64,000 nt of DNA, taken from the NCBI GenBank assembly GCA_026397315.1, contig JAPLVC010000001.1:62001-126000 (forward strand), in the 5' to 3' direction. A program made the translations under genes and the position numbers. Under the pieces are notes generated by a model, which was not told the DNA's origin, did no database searches, and was given only the letters and a program-made list of their open reading frames with translations. Below are positions 8,317 through 16,895 of this stretch, one piece after another. This DNA is from Candidatus Aenigmatarchaeota archaeon (lineage in GTDB: Archaea; Aenigmatarchaeota; Aenigmatarchaeia; QMZP01; QMZT01). Positions within the stretch are counted from its first letter, which is position 1. Every line of letters begins with the position of its first letter.

Positions 8317-10086
8317 TTAGTTGAAAATTCTCATTTCTGGTTTCTTGTGCTTTGGATTTTTCATGGTTTCTATCAACTTTTCTCTTAATGCCGGTTTGTA
8401 AGCACAATTGATTAAATAATTTTTTGTAACGAATAGAACACTAACCGCATCGGACATGATATCGGAAATAATCTTTTTGGATTTTCCATCAAGATTACCC
8501 TCATAAACTATTGTTATAGAATCTGATTTAACTTCATCAATGTAGGTCTGATATATGATAAATTCTTTGGGTATACTCTTGACATTGGTTAAGGGGTATC
8601 GCCATTCTCCTATACTCTTACATTCAACCAATGATTCTATGCCGTTCTTTATCAGCATGTCCGGATTATTTTCAAAGAAACGAGCGATGTATGATTTATG
8701 GCATCTATCTGCAAGCTGACCCTGATACTTAATCGCATTGAGTTTAAGAAGCCGAAGCAATATTGCAACTTCTTTCTCAAAATCGCTTCTGTATTGATTT
8801 AGAATTCCTGTTGAAGGTATAATCTTTTCAACCCTTTCCAAAACTGGGTCTTCTATTATCCTCGTGTTTTCAGAGAATTTGTTTACAATCCCGATTTTGA
8901 GTTTGTTATGTTCAGTTTCAAGCATAGATTTAAGCGTACTTATGGAATAAATTTCTGTCATCTTGATTACGTCACTAATACTCTTCGAATATAATTTTGA
9001 TAGTCGCTTAAGAATGCTAAATATTTCATCTTTATTTTCAGGAGGTACATCATATTCCAAAGTGAAATCTATTTCTGTATGAAGCGCTGAAAATCCTCTC
9101 TCAAACTTAATGTTATTTTCTTTAGTAAGAGCATGAAGGATATCTCTGACCTTCATTCTCACCAGACCGAACGCTATCTCTGAATCTAAAAATTTCGAGT
9201 TTATGTCGAGTTTAATATGCTTAAGAAAATCACAAAATATCAACAACGAAGCCTTCAAACTTTCGTGTTTTTTTAGGTCTATGAACCACAAAGGCGTCTT
9301 TTTTCTGTATATTTCAAGTATCTTCAAACCTCGGTCAGTTAAGGTGTACCATCTTCCTCTAACGCCCTCTATATCACTTGACGCAATAAGACCGAGGGAT
9401 TCGCACCAATCAAGGAGCGGTCTCATATTTCTACTCATATTAATTCGGTTTCTTTTGCTTATGGAAAAATCACTATAGAATTTTTCAATGGTAACCTTGT
9501 TCTTCTCTTTATATGCAGATACAGAACGCAATAATCTTTTTTCTGTCGAGCCCATGAGAACTGGGTCAGATTTTTTTGTCCCGCATTCTAAAGCAATTTG
9601 ATGTTCATGCAAACCAGCAACACTATTCAATAAACTAAGGATATACAAACACGGTCTTGAACGAATATCCAAATATTGACCACCAGATTGAATATCAAAT
9701 ACGTTGGTAATTTTCATTCGCATTAGTTTGTCGATAAATACAGATTCCTCGTTCTCATCATTTGGACATTCTTGGTCAAAGGTATACTTAGATAGCATCT
9801 TACCCGATTCTGTGCAAAAGTAGCGGAAAGGTCTGCCCTTTCTACTAATCAACCCCATATAAGAGGCTGTGAGCAAATGGTCCCTTGCCCTGCGCATTAT
9901 CCTATCTTTCATTTTTTCTTTTCTAAATTTGCTCAACTTTGATTCTGCGAGAACCTTTGCTATCTCCTTATCATTTGGGTATTTGCTTTTTTCATTCTCT
10001 TGGTAAACCGCATTAGATATTGTCCTAATCCTGAATATGTTATGGACTCTCGTAATTGGTTTCATGTATTCCTGTTTGCCAATCAT
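8317..10086 (-). CDS. PD-(D/E)XK restriction endonuclease, AlwI-like architecture
   Basis: A 589-residue protein one base downstream of a DNA methyltransferase on the same strand. The N-terminal half has two winged-helix-like stretches (for example around RDHLLTASYMGLISRKGRP and RGRWYTLTDRGLKILEIY), as in recognition domains of AlwI-type enzymes. The C-terminal half carries a PD-(D/E)XK nuclease signature: Pro475-Asp476, then Glu488-Cys-Lys490 (NNPDMLIKNG and VECKS). It would cut unmodified DNA at the partner's site. Recognition sequence and cleavage pattern cannot be read from the sequence. The AlwI comparison is by layout and is tentative; the nuclease fold is better supported. Confidence 0.75.
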   Translation of the reverse strand: MIGKQEYMKPITRVHNIFRIRTISNAVYQENEKSKYPNDKEIAKVLAESKLSKFRKEKMKDRIMRRARDHLLTASYMGLISRKGRPFRYFCTESGKMLSKYTFDQECPNDENEESVFIDKLMRMKITNVFDIQSGGQYLDIRSRPCLYILSLLNSVAGLHEHQIALECGTKKSDPVLMGSTEKRLLRSVSAYKEKNKVTIEKFYSDFSISKRNRINMSRNMRPLLDWCESLGLIASSDIEGVRGRWYTLTDRGLKILEIYRKKTPLWFIDLKKHESLKASLLIFCDFLKHIKLDINSKFLDSEIAFGLVRMKVRDILHALTKENNIKFERGFSALHTEIDFTLEYDVPPENKDEIFSILKRLSKLYSKSISDVIKMTEIYSISTLKSMLETEHNKLKIGIVNKFSENTRIIEDPVLERVEKIIPSTGILNQYRSDFEKEVAILLRLLKLNAIKYQGQLADRCHKSYIARFFENNPDMLIKNGIESLVECKSIGEWRYPLTNVKSIPKEFIIYQTYIDEVKSDSITIVYEGNLDGKSKKIISDIMSDAVSVLFVTKNYLINCAYKPALREKLIETMKNPKHKKPEMRIFN

Positions 10087-10087
10087 A

Positions 10088-11365
10088 TCACACCTTCTGA
10101 AATATTACAATGCTTTCTCTCGAAATTGTCTCTCCAGTTGGAGTCTTCCAAGGTATCATTTTCATAGGTATTTTTCGGAAGAAACTATTAACATGTCTGA
10201 ACCCTGCCGCATTACCAAGCTCAACCGTGACCTTTTCCATGTCTAAAGATCTTTTTCTTATCATTCTGTCACCGACAACAACGCAGTAGTATGCTCCATC
10301 TTTAACTATTCGATAAACTTCCTCAAAAGTTTTCAGATAGTCAAAAAAGAAAGGTAAAGCATCTATCACTCTTTCTTCATCCGTTTTGGCAAGTTCATAT
10401 AATACATTTATTGTTGTTTTTGATGGTAACTCTTTTAGTCTGCCTACGACATCTTTATTGACCATTGAACCCAAAGCGTTCTTTTCGGCTTTATTCATCG
10501 AACCATGATTCATTTTTAGCCAAGCAACAGAAAGTTTTGACCATCTTGCGTAGCCTATGGTATTTTTCTCCTCTCCATATGGAGGTGAAGTTATAGAACA
10601 ATCGAATTCATTGTCCTTGAATGGGAGTTTTCTTGCATCATTTTTTGTGATTCTGACTGTGGGTATTCTTTTTAATCCAAGTTTTTCTATTTCTCTTACG
10701 AACTCGTTCATCATTTTCAGAGAGTCAAATGTGTTTTTGCTGAAAACCGCAAAAGTATTGGGTTTGAATTTTGACAATTCATCCGGCTGTAATATTCTAA
10801 TGAATCTGCTGGAACGATGGTCTATGTTCGACACATCGAACACTGTTTTTGAGAAAACTACCTTGAGAAAATCTTTTATATCATCATTTTTTACTTTGTT
10901 TATCTCATTCAAAATAAAATCCAACCGACAGGCAACGTCTTCCCTAAACCAATGTAGAAGATTGGGCAATATATCCTTCGGTGGTTCGATAAGTTTATTG
11001 GTTTTAAACCCGTCGTTAATGCCAGAAAGAAAATCTGTCATATTAAAATTTAACTTCCTGAATTCGATGGGTGTTGATTTTACTTTTGTGAGTAAAACAG
11101 CAAGAGGATTTATGTCATTACCAACCGAGTTTCTCCTCAGAAGCAAAGATTCGACAAGTACCGTACCACTACCACAAAAAGGGTCGAGAATAGTATCGTC
11201 TTCCTTAGAATAGACTTTAATCAATCTATTTGCTATTTGTGGTATCATCCTGGCTGGATACTTATGTATTCCATGAGTAAGATAACTCGTATCAGCTCCA
11301 GCAAAATCCCAATCTTCTATCTTTTTCCCACTCAATGTAGTTTGTGCGGTTTTCCTATTCTTCAT
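10088..11365 (-). CDS. Site-specific DNA methyltransferase of the restriction pair
   Basis: Transfers methyl from S-adenosylmethionine to an amino group on a DNA base. Motif I (DPFCGSGT, residues 61-68) precedes motif IV (TSPPYGEE, SPPY at 260-263) by about 190 residues. SPPY often marks N4-cytosine enzymes, though N6-adenine cannot be excluded. The N-terminal HGIHKYPARMIPQ block is also typical of this methylase group. The endonuclease gene starts one base after its stop, giving a two-gene restriction-modification operon. The divergent small ORF at 11511 shares the 145-base promoter region upstream. Confidence 0.85.
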   Translation of the reverse strand: MKNRKTAQTTLSGKKIEDWDFAGADTSYLTHGIHKYPARMIPQIANRLIKVYSKEDDTILDPFCGSGTVLVESLLLRRNSVGNDINPLAVLLTKVKSTPIEFRKLNFNMTDFLSGINDGFKTNKLIEPPKDILPNLLHWFREDVACRLDFILNEINKVKNDDIKDFLKVVFSKTVFDVSNIDHRSSRFIRILQPDELSKFKPNTFAVFSKNTFDSLKMMNEFVREIEKLGLKRIPTVRITKNDARKLPFKDNEFDCSITSPPYGEEKNTIGYARWSKLSVAWLKMNHGSMNKAEKNALGSMVNKDVVGRLKELPSKTTINVLYELAKTDEERVIDALPFFFDYLKTFEEVYRIVKDGAYYCVVVGDRMIRKRSLDMEKVTVELGNAAGFRHVNSFFRKIPMKMIPWKTPTGETISRESIVIFQKV

Positions 11366-11466
11366 GAAATATTGTTATGTTAATTGCTTAAAAACCAAAT
11401 TTTACAGTACATGAATAACAATAAAATATTTGATTTTCAAATTTGACATTTTTCTTTTATACAAAA

Positions 11467-11489
11467 ATGTTTAAACATATCTTTTTATA
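11467..11489 (+). promoter_or_regulatory. Palindromic ATGTTTAAACAT element and TATA box
   Basis: The 12-base perfect palindrome ATGTTTAAACAT (11467-11478) abuts a TATA-like TTTTTATA (11482-11489). That lies about 25 bases before the ATG at 11511, so the transcript would be almost leaderless. The same ATGTTTAAAC string occurs twice at 18139-18160. It may be an operator or only a TATA/BRE variant. Confidence 0.45.
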
Positions 11490-11510
11490 ACGTACAGATA
11501 ACCCTAAAAT

Positions 11511-11642
11511 ATGCACGCAAGCTCTGAACTCAATGTGGACAAAAGTATTGTAGATTCTATAGCTGAAATCACAAAGAGAGTTATCAGAGAAGATTCTCTG
11601 GAAATAAGAACTTTACCTAAAAACAAAGGGATAGTGAAATGA
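11511..11642 (+). CDS. 43-residue protein translationally coupled to a nuclease-like gene
   Basis: Too short for the track. ATG at 11511, beginning MHASSELNVDKSIVDSIAEI, stop at 11640-11642 overlapping the next ATG (ATGA at 11639). A TATA element is correctly spaced upstream. Size and coupling resemble an antitoxin or small regulator placed before its partner, but no fold is recognisable and the idea is only positional. Confidence 0.58.
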   Translation: MHASSELNVDKSIVDSIAEITKRVIREDSLEIRTLPKNKGIVK

Positions 11643-12118
11643 AGAACGTTGGTGACTACGGAGAAAAGATGGTTAGGGATATCCTAAGAAGAAAGGGATT
11701 TAACGCTAAAATCAAGGGAAAACGAACTCACGGTTATGATTTAGCCGTCAAAAAAAATGATAAGAAGACAGAAGTACAGGTTAAAACTATTCAAAAAGGG
11801 AAATTATTTCAGTTGACAGTAACGAATTTTCTTAAAATCGACATCATCGACGGAAAACAGAAGGTAAAAGGAAAAAATGATATCGGCTTGGATATTCCAT
11901 GGGTATTCGTGAAAAAAATTAAAAATGGTAATGAGTTTTTCATTCTTAGCAAATCGAACGTGCAGGATATCGTCTTGAGGAGCTATAGAGCAATGCTGAT
12001 AAAAAATAAGGGTTTTAGACCTCAAAATCATTACTCCTTTCATTGTACAATCGATGCAGACAAATTGACAAAATGGAAGAATAATTGGAAGCTTATAAAA
12101 AATAGCCTCCACCCGTAA
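11639..12118 (+). CDS. PD-(D/E)XK nuclease-like protein
   Basis: A 159-residue basic protein whose first 60 residues show the core of a small PD-(D/E)XK nuclease: Glu9 in YGEKMVRDIL, Asp41 in THGYDLAVKK and EVQVKT (residues 51-56) as the E-X-K strand. The same arrangement is known from Holliday-junction-resolvase-like and restriction-like endonucleases. The remainder is a mixed alpha/beta region without a match. The gene follows a 43-residue ORF with an ATGA overlap and precedes the phosphoesterase/ATPase operon by 62 bases, with a TATA-like element in between, so it need not be co-transcribed with it. Confidence 0.65.
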   Translation: MKNVGDYGEKMVRDILRRKGFNAKIKGKRTHGYDLAVKKNDKKTEVQVKTIQKGKLFQLTVTNFLKIDIIDGKQKVKGKNDIGLDIPWVFVKKIKNGNEFFILSKSNVQDIVLRSYRAMLIKNKGFRPQNHYSFHCTIDADKLTKWKNNWKLIKNSLHP

Positions 12119-12180
12119 CGAGTAGTTCAAAACAGCAAGTATCTATGTATTAAAATAGAAAAATTATACATGATGATAGA

Positions 12181-13278
12181 ATGAAAACAGTAAAGTTAAT
12201 ACACACATCAGATTTACACCTTGGGAAAACATTCAGTGAGCTAGGGGATGAGTCAAAGCTCCATAGAAATGATTGTCAAAACGTGTTTTCAAACATTATT
12301 GACTTGTGCATAAAAGAAAAGGTAAATGCACTGCTTATTGCTGGTGACCTGTTTGATAGTCCAGAACCTAATAAATCGCTAGTAAAATTTGTTATCGGAG
12401 AATTCGAAAGACTAAAAAACGAGAAAATTAGCGTTTTTATCTCATCCGGTAACCATGATCCATACAAAAAGGGGAGCGTCTGGCTTGAGCATAGATTTCC
12501 ATCGAATGTAATAGTTTTCAGTTCTGTCGATATGGAAGCCAAGGAGCTTGATGGAATAACAATATACGGGTTAGCTTATACAAACGATGCAAAAGAGCCG
12601 ATGAAGAACTTTGAGGCTGAAGATTCCGATAACTTCAAGGTTGGTTTGGTTCATGGCTCTACGACGGATATCAATTGGAATGAAGAGCCTGAAGCCGGAT
12701 ATAGGAGAATAACAAAAACTGACGTGGACAACTGCAAACTAGACTATGTCGCACTCGGTCATTTTCATGACATTATAGAAATCAAAAGCAAAACGAGGTG
12801 TTTCTATTCAGGCTCACCAGAGCCATTATCATTCAAAAACAAAGGAGATTCTTGTGTTCTATTGGTTACCCATGTAGATGGTAAAACTGTCGTTAAACCC
12901 ATAAAAACTAACATCAAGACATTCGAAACTTTGGAGATAGACTGCACAAATATGGAGTCAGACTCTGACATAAGAAAAATTCTTGAGAAAAATTCTGGTG
13001 AAAACAAGATTTTAAGACTAGTAATAACGGGCAGTCCATCTCTTGACTTGAATCTGGATAAAGAATTTCTTAAAAAGGAATTTGAGTCCAAGTACTTTTG
13101 CCTAAAAGTTGTTGATAATGTTCATTTACCTGAGAATCTAACCGAAGATGAGACAATCAGAGGACACTTCATCAGATTGGTTAAATCGGAAATAGATAAA
13201 GAGAAAGACTCTGAAAAGAAAAAAAGGCTTGAAAATGCTCTCAGACTGGGCGTAGGCTATCTGGATAAAAAACTGTGA
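12181..13278 (+). CDS. Mre11/SbcD-like metallophosphoesterase
   Basis: Calcineurin-like phosphoesterase with all metal motifs visible: DLHLG (Asp11, His13), GDLFD (Asp56), GNHD (Asn91, His92), VHGS (His158) and GHFHD (193-197). In Mre11 this fold is a DNA nuclease working with the Rad50 ATPase. Here the gene immediately downstream encodes a Rad50-like ATPase (4-base gap), so the pair is Mre11-Rad50 or YhaO-YhaN-like. At 365 residues it is close to SbcD/Mre11 length, with a C-terminal region that may contact the ATPase. A TATA-like TTAAAATA lies about 30 bases before the ATG. It belongs to the island and is distinct from the core phosphoesterase at 25714. Confidence 0.82.
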   Translation: MKTVKLIHTSDLHLGKTFSELGDESKLHRNDCQNVFSNIIDLCIKEKVNALLIAGDLFDSPEPNKSLVKFVIGEFERLKNEKISVFISSGNHDPYKKGSVWLEHRFPSNVIVFSSVDMEAKELDGITIYGLAYTNDAKEPMKNFEAEDSDNFKVGLVHGSTTDINWNEEPEAGYRRITKTDVDNCKLDYVALGHFHDIIEIKSKTRCFYSGSPEPLSFKNKGDSCVLLVTHVDGKTVVKPIKTNIKTFETLEIDCTNMESDSDIRKILEKNSGENKILRLVITGSPSLDLNLDKEFLKKEFESKYFCLKVVDNVHLPENLTEDETIRGHFIRLVKSEIDKEKDSEKKKRLENALRLGVGYLDKKL

Positions 13279-13282
13279 ATGT

Positions 13283-15004
13283 ATGGTTCAACTACTAAGG
13301 CTCGATGTTGAAGGATTTGGGAAGTTCGATAGACACAAAACCATCAATTTTGAAAACGGCATAAATTTTATTACAGGACTAAACGAGACTGGCAAGAGCA
13401 CCATTCTTGAAGCAATTATGGCATCTATTTTCAAATACACCAGAGGTCAAATCGAACAGTTTCTATGCTGGAAAAATAATGATGTGTGCCGAACTGCCCT
13501 TACGTACAAGACAGAAAAAGGCGAAACATTCAAGATAACTTCGGACTACAAGTCTGGGAGAAGAAGACTTGACAAAATAAAGAAAGGCAATTCTGAAGAA
13601 ATAGCGACTCTGGACAAAACAATCGAGCCTTTCATAAAGAAACACTTCGGTTTTGATGACAAGAAAGTATTCGAGAATACCGCCTTCATAAGACAGTCTC
13701 AAATGGCTATCTTAGATGATAATTCTGTTAGAAATAAGATTAAGGACATGATTGAAGAGGTATTTGCCGGCAGAGCTGAGGCATCGGCAACAAAGGCGCT
13801 CGCAAAAATAAGAAAGATAGCAAAAGATGCGACAAAGGAAACAGAGGTTCTTGAAGCGGAACAACACGAGCTAAAGAAAAATCTCAGGTCGGCGGAGGAT
13901 AAAAGAGAATCTGTTTCTAGAGACAGCGGAGAGTTTGAGAAGGTAGACAAACAACTCAATGAGAAGAGCAAGGAACTTGAAAAACAACAGAAAAACAAGA
14001 AACTCTTCGATGAAAAAGAAAAACTACTGAAGGAAAAGGAACATCTGGACGAACAGATGACAAAGGTCGATGAGTTGTTAGAAACGCTTTCTGAGGGAAA
14101 AGAACCCCAGAGAGAACAACCTTCCAACAAGAAAACAACCAGTGTCATTTTAATGGTCATAGGTGGTTTGCTCTCGATTACTGTAATAGGAGCAATAATA
14201 GGCATTCCGTTGATAATCTGGGGAATTATGAAATTAAGAAAGAAAGAAGTAGCGATTAAACCGATAAAAAGTGACGACGAAAAAATATCCAAATACAGAA
14301 AGGAAAAGAAGGAAATCCTCAACAAAAAAGCGGTCATTGAAACGAGACTAGAAGAGTATAGTCTAGTAAATTTTAATATAAATGATTTCGACGAACTTGA
14401 GACTCTTAAAAAAGATGTGGACTCGCTGAAGGAGAAAAAAACAGAACTAAAGACTAGCATCAAAACCACGACCTCTCTTGTAGAGAGTCCTGAAGATGTA
14501 AGAGAAATACTAGATGCGAATAAAGAAAAGCGACTCGGTTTTATTATGAAAATCGAGGAGCACGAACTAGCAGCAAAATTCTTGGAGATGGCTGAATCAG
14601 AAGTACATCACAAATTAACTCCAGCCATTGAGAAAAATTCCAAACCCATTTTAAAGAAAATAACGAACGAGAGGTACTCCGATTTAAGGGTGGAGGAGGA
14701 TACCCTCGATATCAAAATCAAGGCTCCCGAAATTAAAGATTATGTTGACGTGTTCTTTCTTAGTCAAGGCGCAAGAGACCAGTTATATTTCGTGTTAAGA
14801 GTAGTAATGTCAGATTTGCTTGGAGGAGAAGCAAACATACCTCTCATACTTGACGACCCTTTCCATAACTTTGACGACCCGAGACTAAGGAATACAATCG
14901 ACACTCTAAAACAAATCGCTAAAAACAAACAAATAATTTTGATTTCCCATAGACCTTATCATCATGAATTCAAAACTGTTTGCGATAATGTTGTTGAGTT
15001 ATGA
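13283..15004 (+). CDS. Rad50/YhaN-like ATPase with a transmembrane hairpin in the coiled coil
   Basis: SMC-type ATPase of only 573 residues. Walker A is TGLNETGKST (31-40), the Q-loop lies around IRQSQ (136-140), the ABC signature is FLSQGARDQ (492-500), Walker B is LILDDPF (521-527) and an H-loop follows in ISHRP. Two coiled-coil arms (about 175-270 and 325-400) flank a strongly hydrophobic stretch, residues 287-317, where Rad50 would carry its zinc hook. This suggests the hinge is membrane-embedded, as in YhaN-like proteins. It follows the Mre11-like gene by 4 bases and overlaps the GHKL gene by 4 bases. The role is probably DNA-end sensing or degradation at the membrane (inference). Confidence 0.8.
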   Translation: MVQLLRLDVEGFGKFDRHKTINFENGINFITGLNETGKSTILEAIMASIFKYTRGQIEQFLCWKNNDVCRTALTYKTEKGETFKITSDYKSGRRRLDKIKKGNSEEIATLDKTIEPFIKKHFGFDDKKVFENTAFIRQSQMAILDDNSVRNKIKDMIEEVFAGRAEASATKALAKIRKIAKDATKETEVLEAEQHELKKNLRSAEDKRESVSRDSGEFEKVDKQLNEKSKELEKQQKNKKLFDEKEKLLKEKEHLDEQMTKVDELLETLSEGKEPQREQPSNKKTTSVILMVIGGLLSITVIGAIIGIPLIIWGIMKLRKKEVAIKPIKSDDEKISKYRKEKKEILNKKAVIETRLEEYSLVNFNINDFDELETLKKDVDSLKEKKTELKTSIKTTTSLVESPEDVREILDANKEKRLGFIMKIEEHELAAKFLEMAESEVHHKLTPAIEKNSKPILKKITNERYSDLRVEEDTLDIKIKAPEIKDYVDVFFLSQGARDQLYFVLRVVMSDLLGGEANIPLILDDPFHNFDDPRLRNTIDTLKQIAKNKQIILISHRPYHHEFKTVCDNVVEL

Positions 15005-16386
15005 AAAAATTTGATTTGAACATCGAGAAGGTACTTGAAGATTGGGAAGTTTTTCACGCGTTGAGGGAAGTTATAGCCAATGCGATTGACGAACAACTGC
15101 TGACAAAAACGAAGGAAATTCAAATTTTGAAGGATAAACATAATAAATGGCACATACGAGATTTTGGAAGAGGGCTAAAATACGAGCATCTAACACAGAA
15201 TGAATGTGAGGAGAAGTTAAAACATCCAGAGTTAGTTATCGGAAAGTTTGGCGTTGGCTTAAAGGACGCTCTGGCTACGTTCGAGAGGAGAAAAATCAAA
15301 GTCATAATAAAATCGAGACATGACGACATAACTCTTGGAATGTCTTCAAAGCACGGATTTGAAGATATGTTGACCTTACATGCGTTTATCTCGGAGCCCT
15401 CGGACAAAAATTTAATAGGAACGGAGTTTATTTTTGAGGGAGTAAAGGACAAAGACATAGAACTAGCAAAGGAGTTCTTTTTAAAATTCTCTGAGGAAAC
15501 CTTATTGGAAGATACGCCGCTTGGACAAGTCCTTAGAAAAGGTAAATCCAAAGCCAAAATATTCATTAATGGTTTAAGAGTTGCTGAAGAAGAAAATTTC
15601 CTATTTTCTTATAACATAACTTCCCTGACCAAAGCCATGAGAAAGGCACTAAACAGGGAAAGAACCCATGTTGGTAGAACAGCATATACGGATAGAATAA
15701 AGTCTATCCTTCTAGAGTGTAAGAAAAAAGAGGTTGCTGAATTATTGGTCGACGATTTGGACAACTTTGAAACGGGAAATTTGCACGACGAATTAGCTTG
15801 GGTTGATGTTTCTGCTCATGCCTGTAAACTGTTAAACGCTGCAGAGAAGGTAGTGTTTTTAACCTCATCTGAATTGATTCGAGCCAAGGATATGGTAGAT
15901 AGGGCTAAGAATGATGGCTTTGACATTGTAATGGTTCCCGAAAACGTAAAACAGAAGATAAGGGGAATTAAAGACCTTGAGGGGAATGTGATAAGAGACC
16001 TGGAAGAATACAGAGCAGAGTGGAATGAAAGTTTTGAATTCAAATTTGTCAAAGAAAAAGAGTTAACAAAACAGGAAAGAGAAGTGTTTTCTAAAACAGA
16101 TTTGATACTAAAGCTAATTGGCGGGAGACCAAAAAACGTAAAAGATATATTAATTTCCGAGACAATGAGACTAGAAACTATGGGTTATAGCGAAGCAGTT
16201 GGATTATGGGAAGCGGATAACCAACGAATAATTATTAAAAGGGAACAGCTTAGAAACTTAAGACCGTACGCAGGAACGCTTTTACATGAAGTAGCGCATG
16301 CAATAAGTGGCGCGTCTGATATTTCCAGAGAATTTGAAAATGAACTAACTAAAGTTATAGGCATTGTTTCATCAGAAAAACTATGA
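15001..16386 (+). CDS. GHKL ATPase with C-terminal HEVAH metalloprotease-like motif
   Basis: The N-terminal third is a GHKL (Hsp90/MutL/histidine-kinase) ATP-binding domain: N-box LREVIANAIDE (21-31, Glu23 and Asn27), G1 box DFGRGL (54-59) and lid/G2 GKFGVGLKDA (81-90). A long middle region is unassigned. Near the C-terminus stands LLHEVAHAISGA with His429-Glu430-x-x-His433, followed by a SDISREFENEL segment, resembling a zinc-peptidase active site. The ATG overlaps the Rad50-like stop (ATGA), so it is the third subunit of the operon. An ATP-controlled protease acting as effector is a reasonable but unproven reading. I know no characterised enzyme with this exact layout. Confidence 0.75.
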   Translation: MKKFDLNIEKVLEDWEVFHALREVIANAIDEQLLTKTKEIQILKDKHNKWHIRDFGRGLKYEHLTQNECEEKLKHPELVIGKFGVGLKDALATFERRKIKVIIKSRHDDITLGMSSKHGFEDMLTLHAFISEPSDKNLIGTEFIFEGVKDKDIELAKEFFLKFSEETLLEDTPLGQVLRKGKSKAKIFINGLRVAEEENFLFSYNITSLTKAMRKALNRERTHVGRTAYTDRIKSILLECKKKEVAELLVDDLDNFETGNLHDELAWVDVSAHACKLLNAAEKVVFLTSSELIRAKDMVDRAKNDGFDIVMVPENVKQKIRGIKDLEGNVIRDLEEYRAEWNESFEFKFVKEKELTKQEREVFSKTDLILKLIGGRPKNVKDILISETMRLETMGYSEAVGLWEADNQRIIIKREQLRNLRPYAGTLLHEVAHAISGASDISREFENELTKVIGIVSSEKL

Positions 16387-16437
16387 CATCAAACTTTGAT
16401 TATTTATTTTCGGAATATATCTTTACCTAATAAGCCT

Positions 16438-16468
16438 GCTAAACGACCTTTTCATTAAGGAGAAAAAC
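16438..16468. repeat. Imperfect repeat, copy 1 (hairpin CCTT..AAGG)
   Basis: GCTAAACGACC then TTTTCATTAAGGAGAAAA, closely matching copy 2 at 16896-16928 and flanking the FtsZ-like gene together with it. Each copy holds a small inverted repeat and lies just past the stop of a minus-strand gene. They may be terminators, operators or traces of a cassette. Confidence 0.5.
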
Positions 16469-16478
16469 ACAAAAAGAA

Positions 16479-16817
16479 CTACTTTTTGCCAATAATTATG
16501 TTCAATCTATACTGCTTATCTATTTTCGGGTCAACCTTGAAATCCCACATTATTGCGGAATCCTTGCCTGCTTTGAACGATTCTACGATGTTATCAGCAA
16601 TTTCCTTATTGACTAAATCCTTACTTTTTGCCGTGAAGTTCAGCAAAATCCCCGTTGCATTTCTTTTGATTTTTGTTAGCTCTTTCATAGCCGCTTGTTC
16701 AATATCATCACTTTCGATTATCACCTGTGAGATGGAATTTGCTGACGATAATAAAGTCATTAAGTCTGCCTTATCGAACCTCTTTCCTAAAATCTCATCT
16801 TTTATTATCCTATCCAT
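16479..16817 (-). CDS. Stand-alone FtsZ C-terminal half (no GTPase domain)
   Basis: A 112-residue protein that aligns by eye with the second half of FtsZ, including the host copy in this window. FDKADLMTLL (14-23) matches LDFADVRAVM, so the T7-loop aspartates (Asp15, Asp18) that complete the neighbouring subunit's GTPase site are kept. IIESDD matches GMGESDT, ATGILLNF matches ATGALINV, and VDPKIDKQYRLNIIIG matches the final strand pair. The GTP-binding domain with GGGTGTG is absent, and the start has its own purine-rich ribosome site and TATA-like element, so this is a dedicated gene rather than a remnant. Homology is by eye; a cap or inhibitor of FtsZ filaments is inference. Confidence 0.62.
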   Translation of the reverse strand: MDRIIKDEILGKRFDKADLMTLLSSANSISQVIIESDDIEQAAMKELTKIKRNATGILLNFTAKSKDLVNKEIADNIVESFKAGKDSAIMWDFKVDPKIDKQYRLNIIIGKK

Positions 16818-16895
16818 ATTTACCGCCCCCTTAATTATTTAGTAAAGCGAAATATATTGCATACTTTTTGATACCTATTTTAGCTAAAGGGGTAA

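Noticed and set aside
13699-14469. 256-residue Ser/Phe-rich minus-strand ORF
   Set aside because: Antisense of the Rad50-like coiled coil (Lys/Glu codons read backwards give Ser/Phe).
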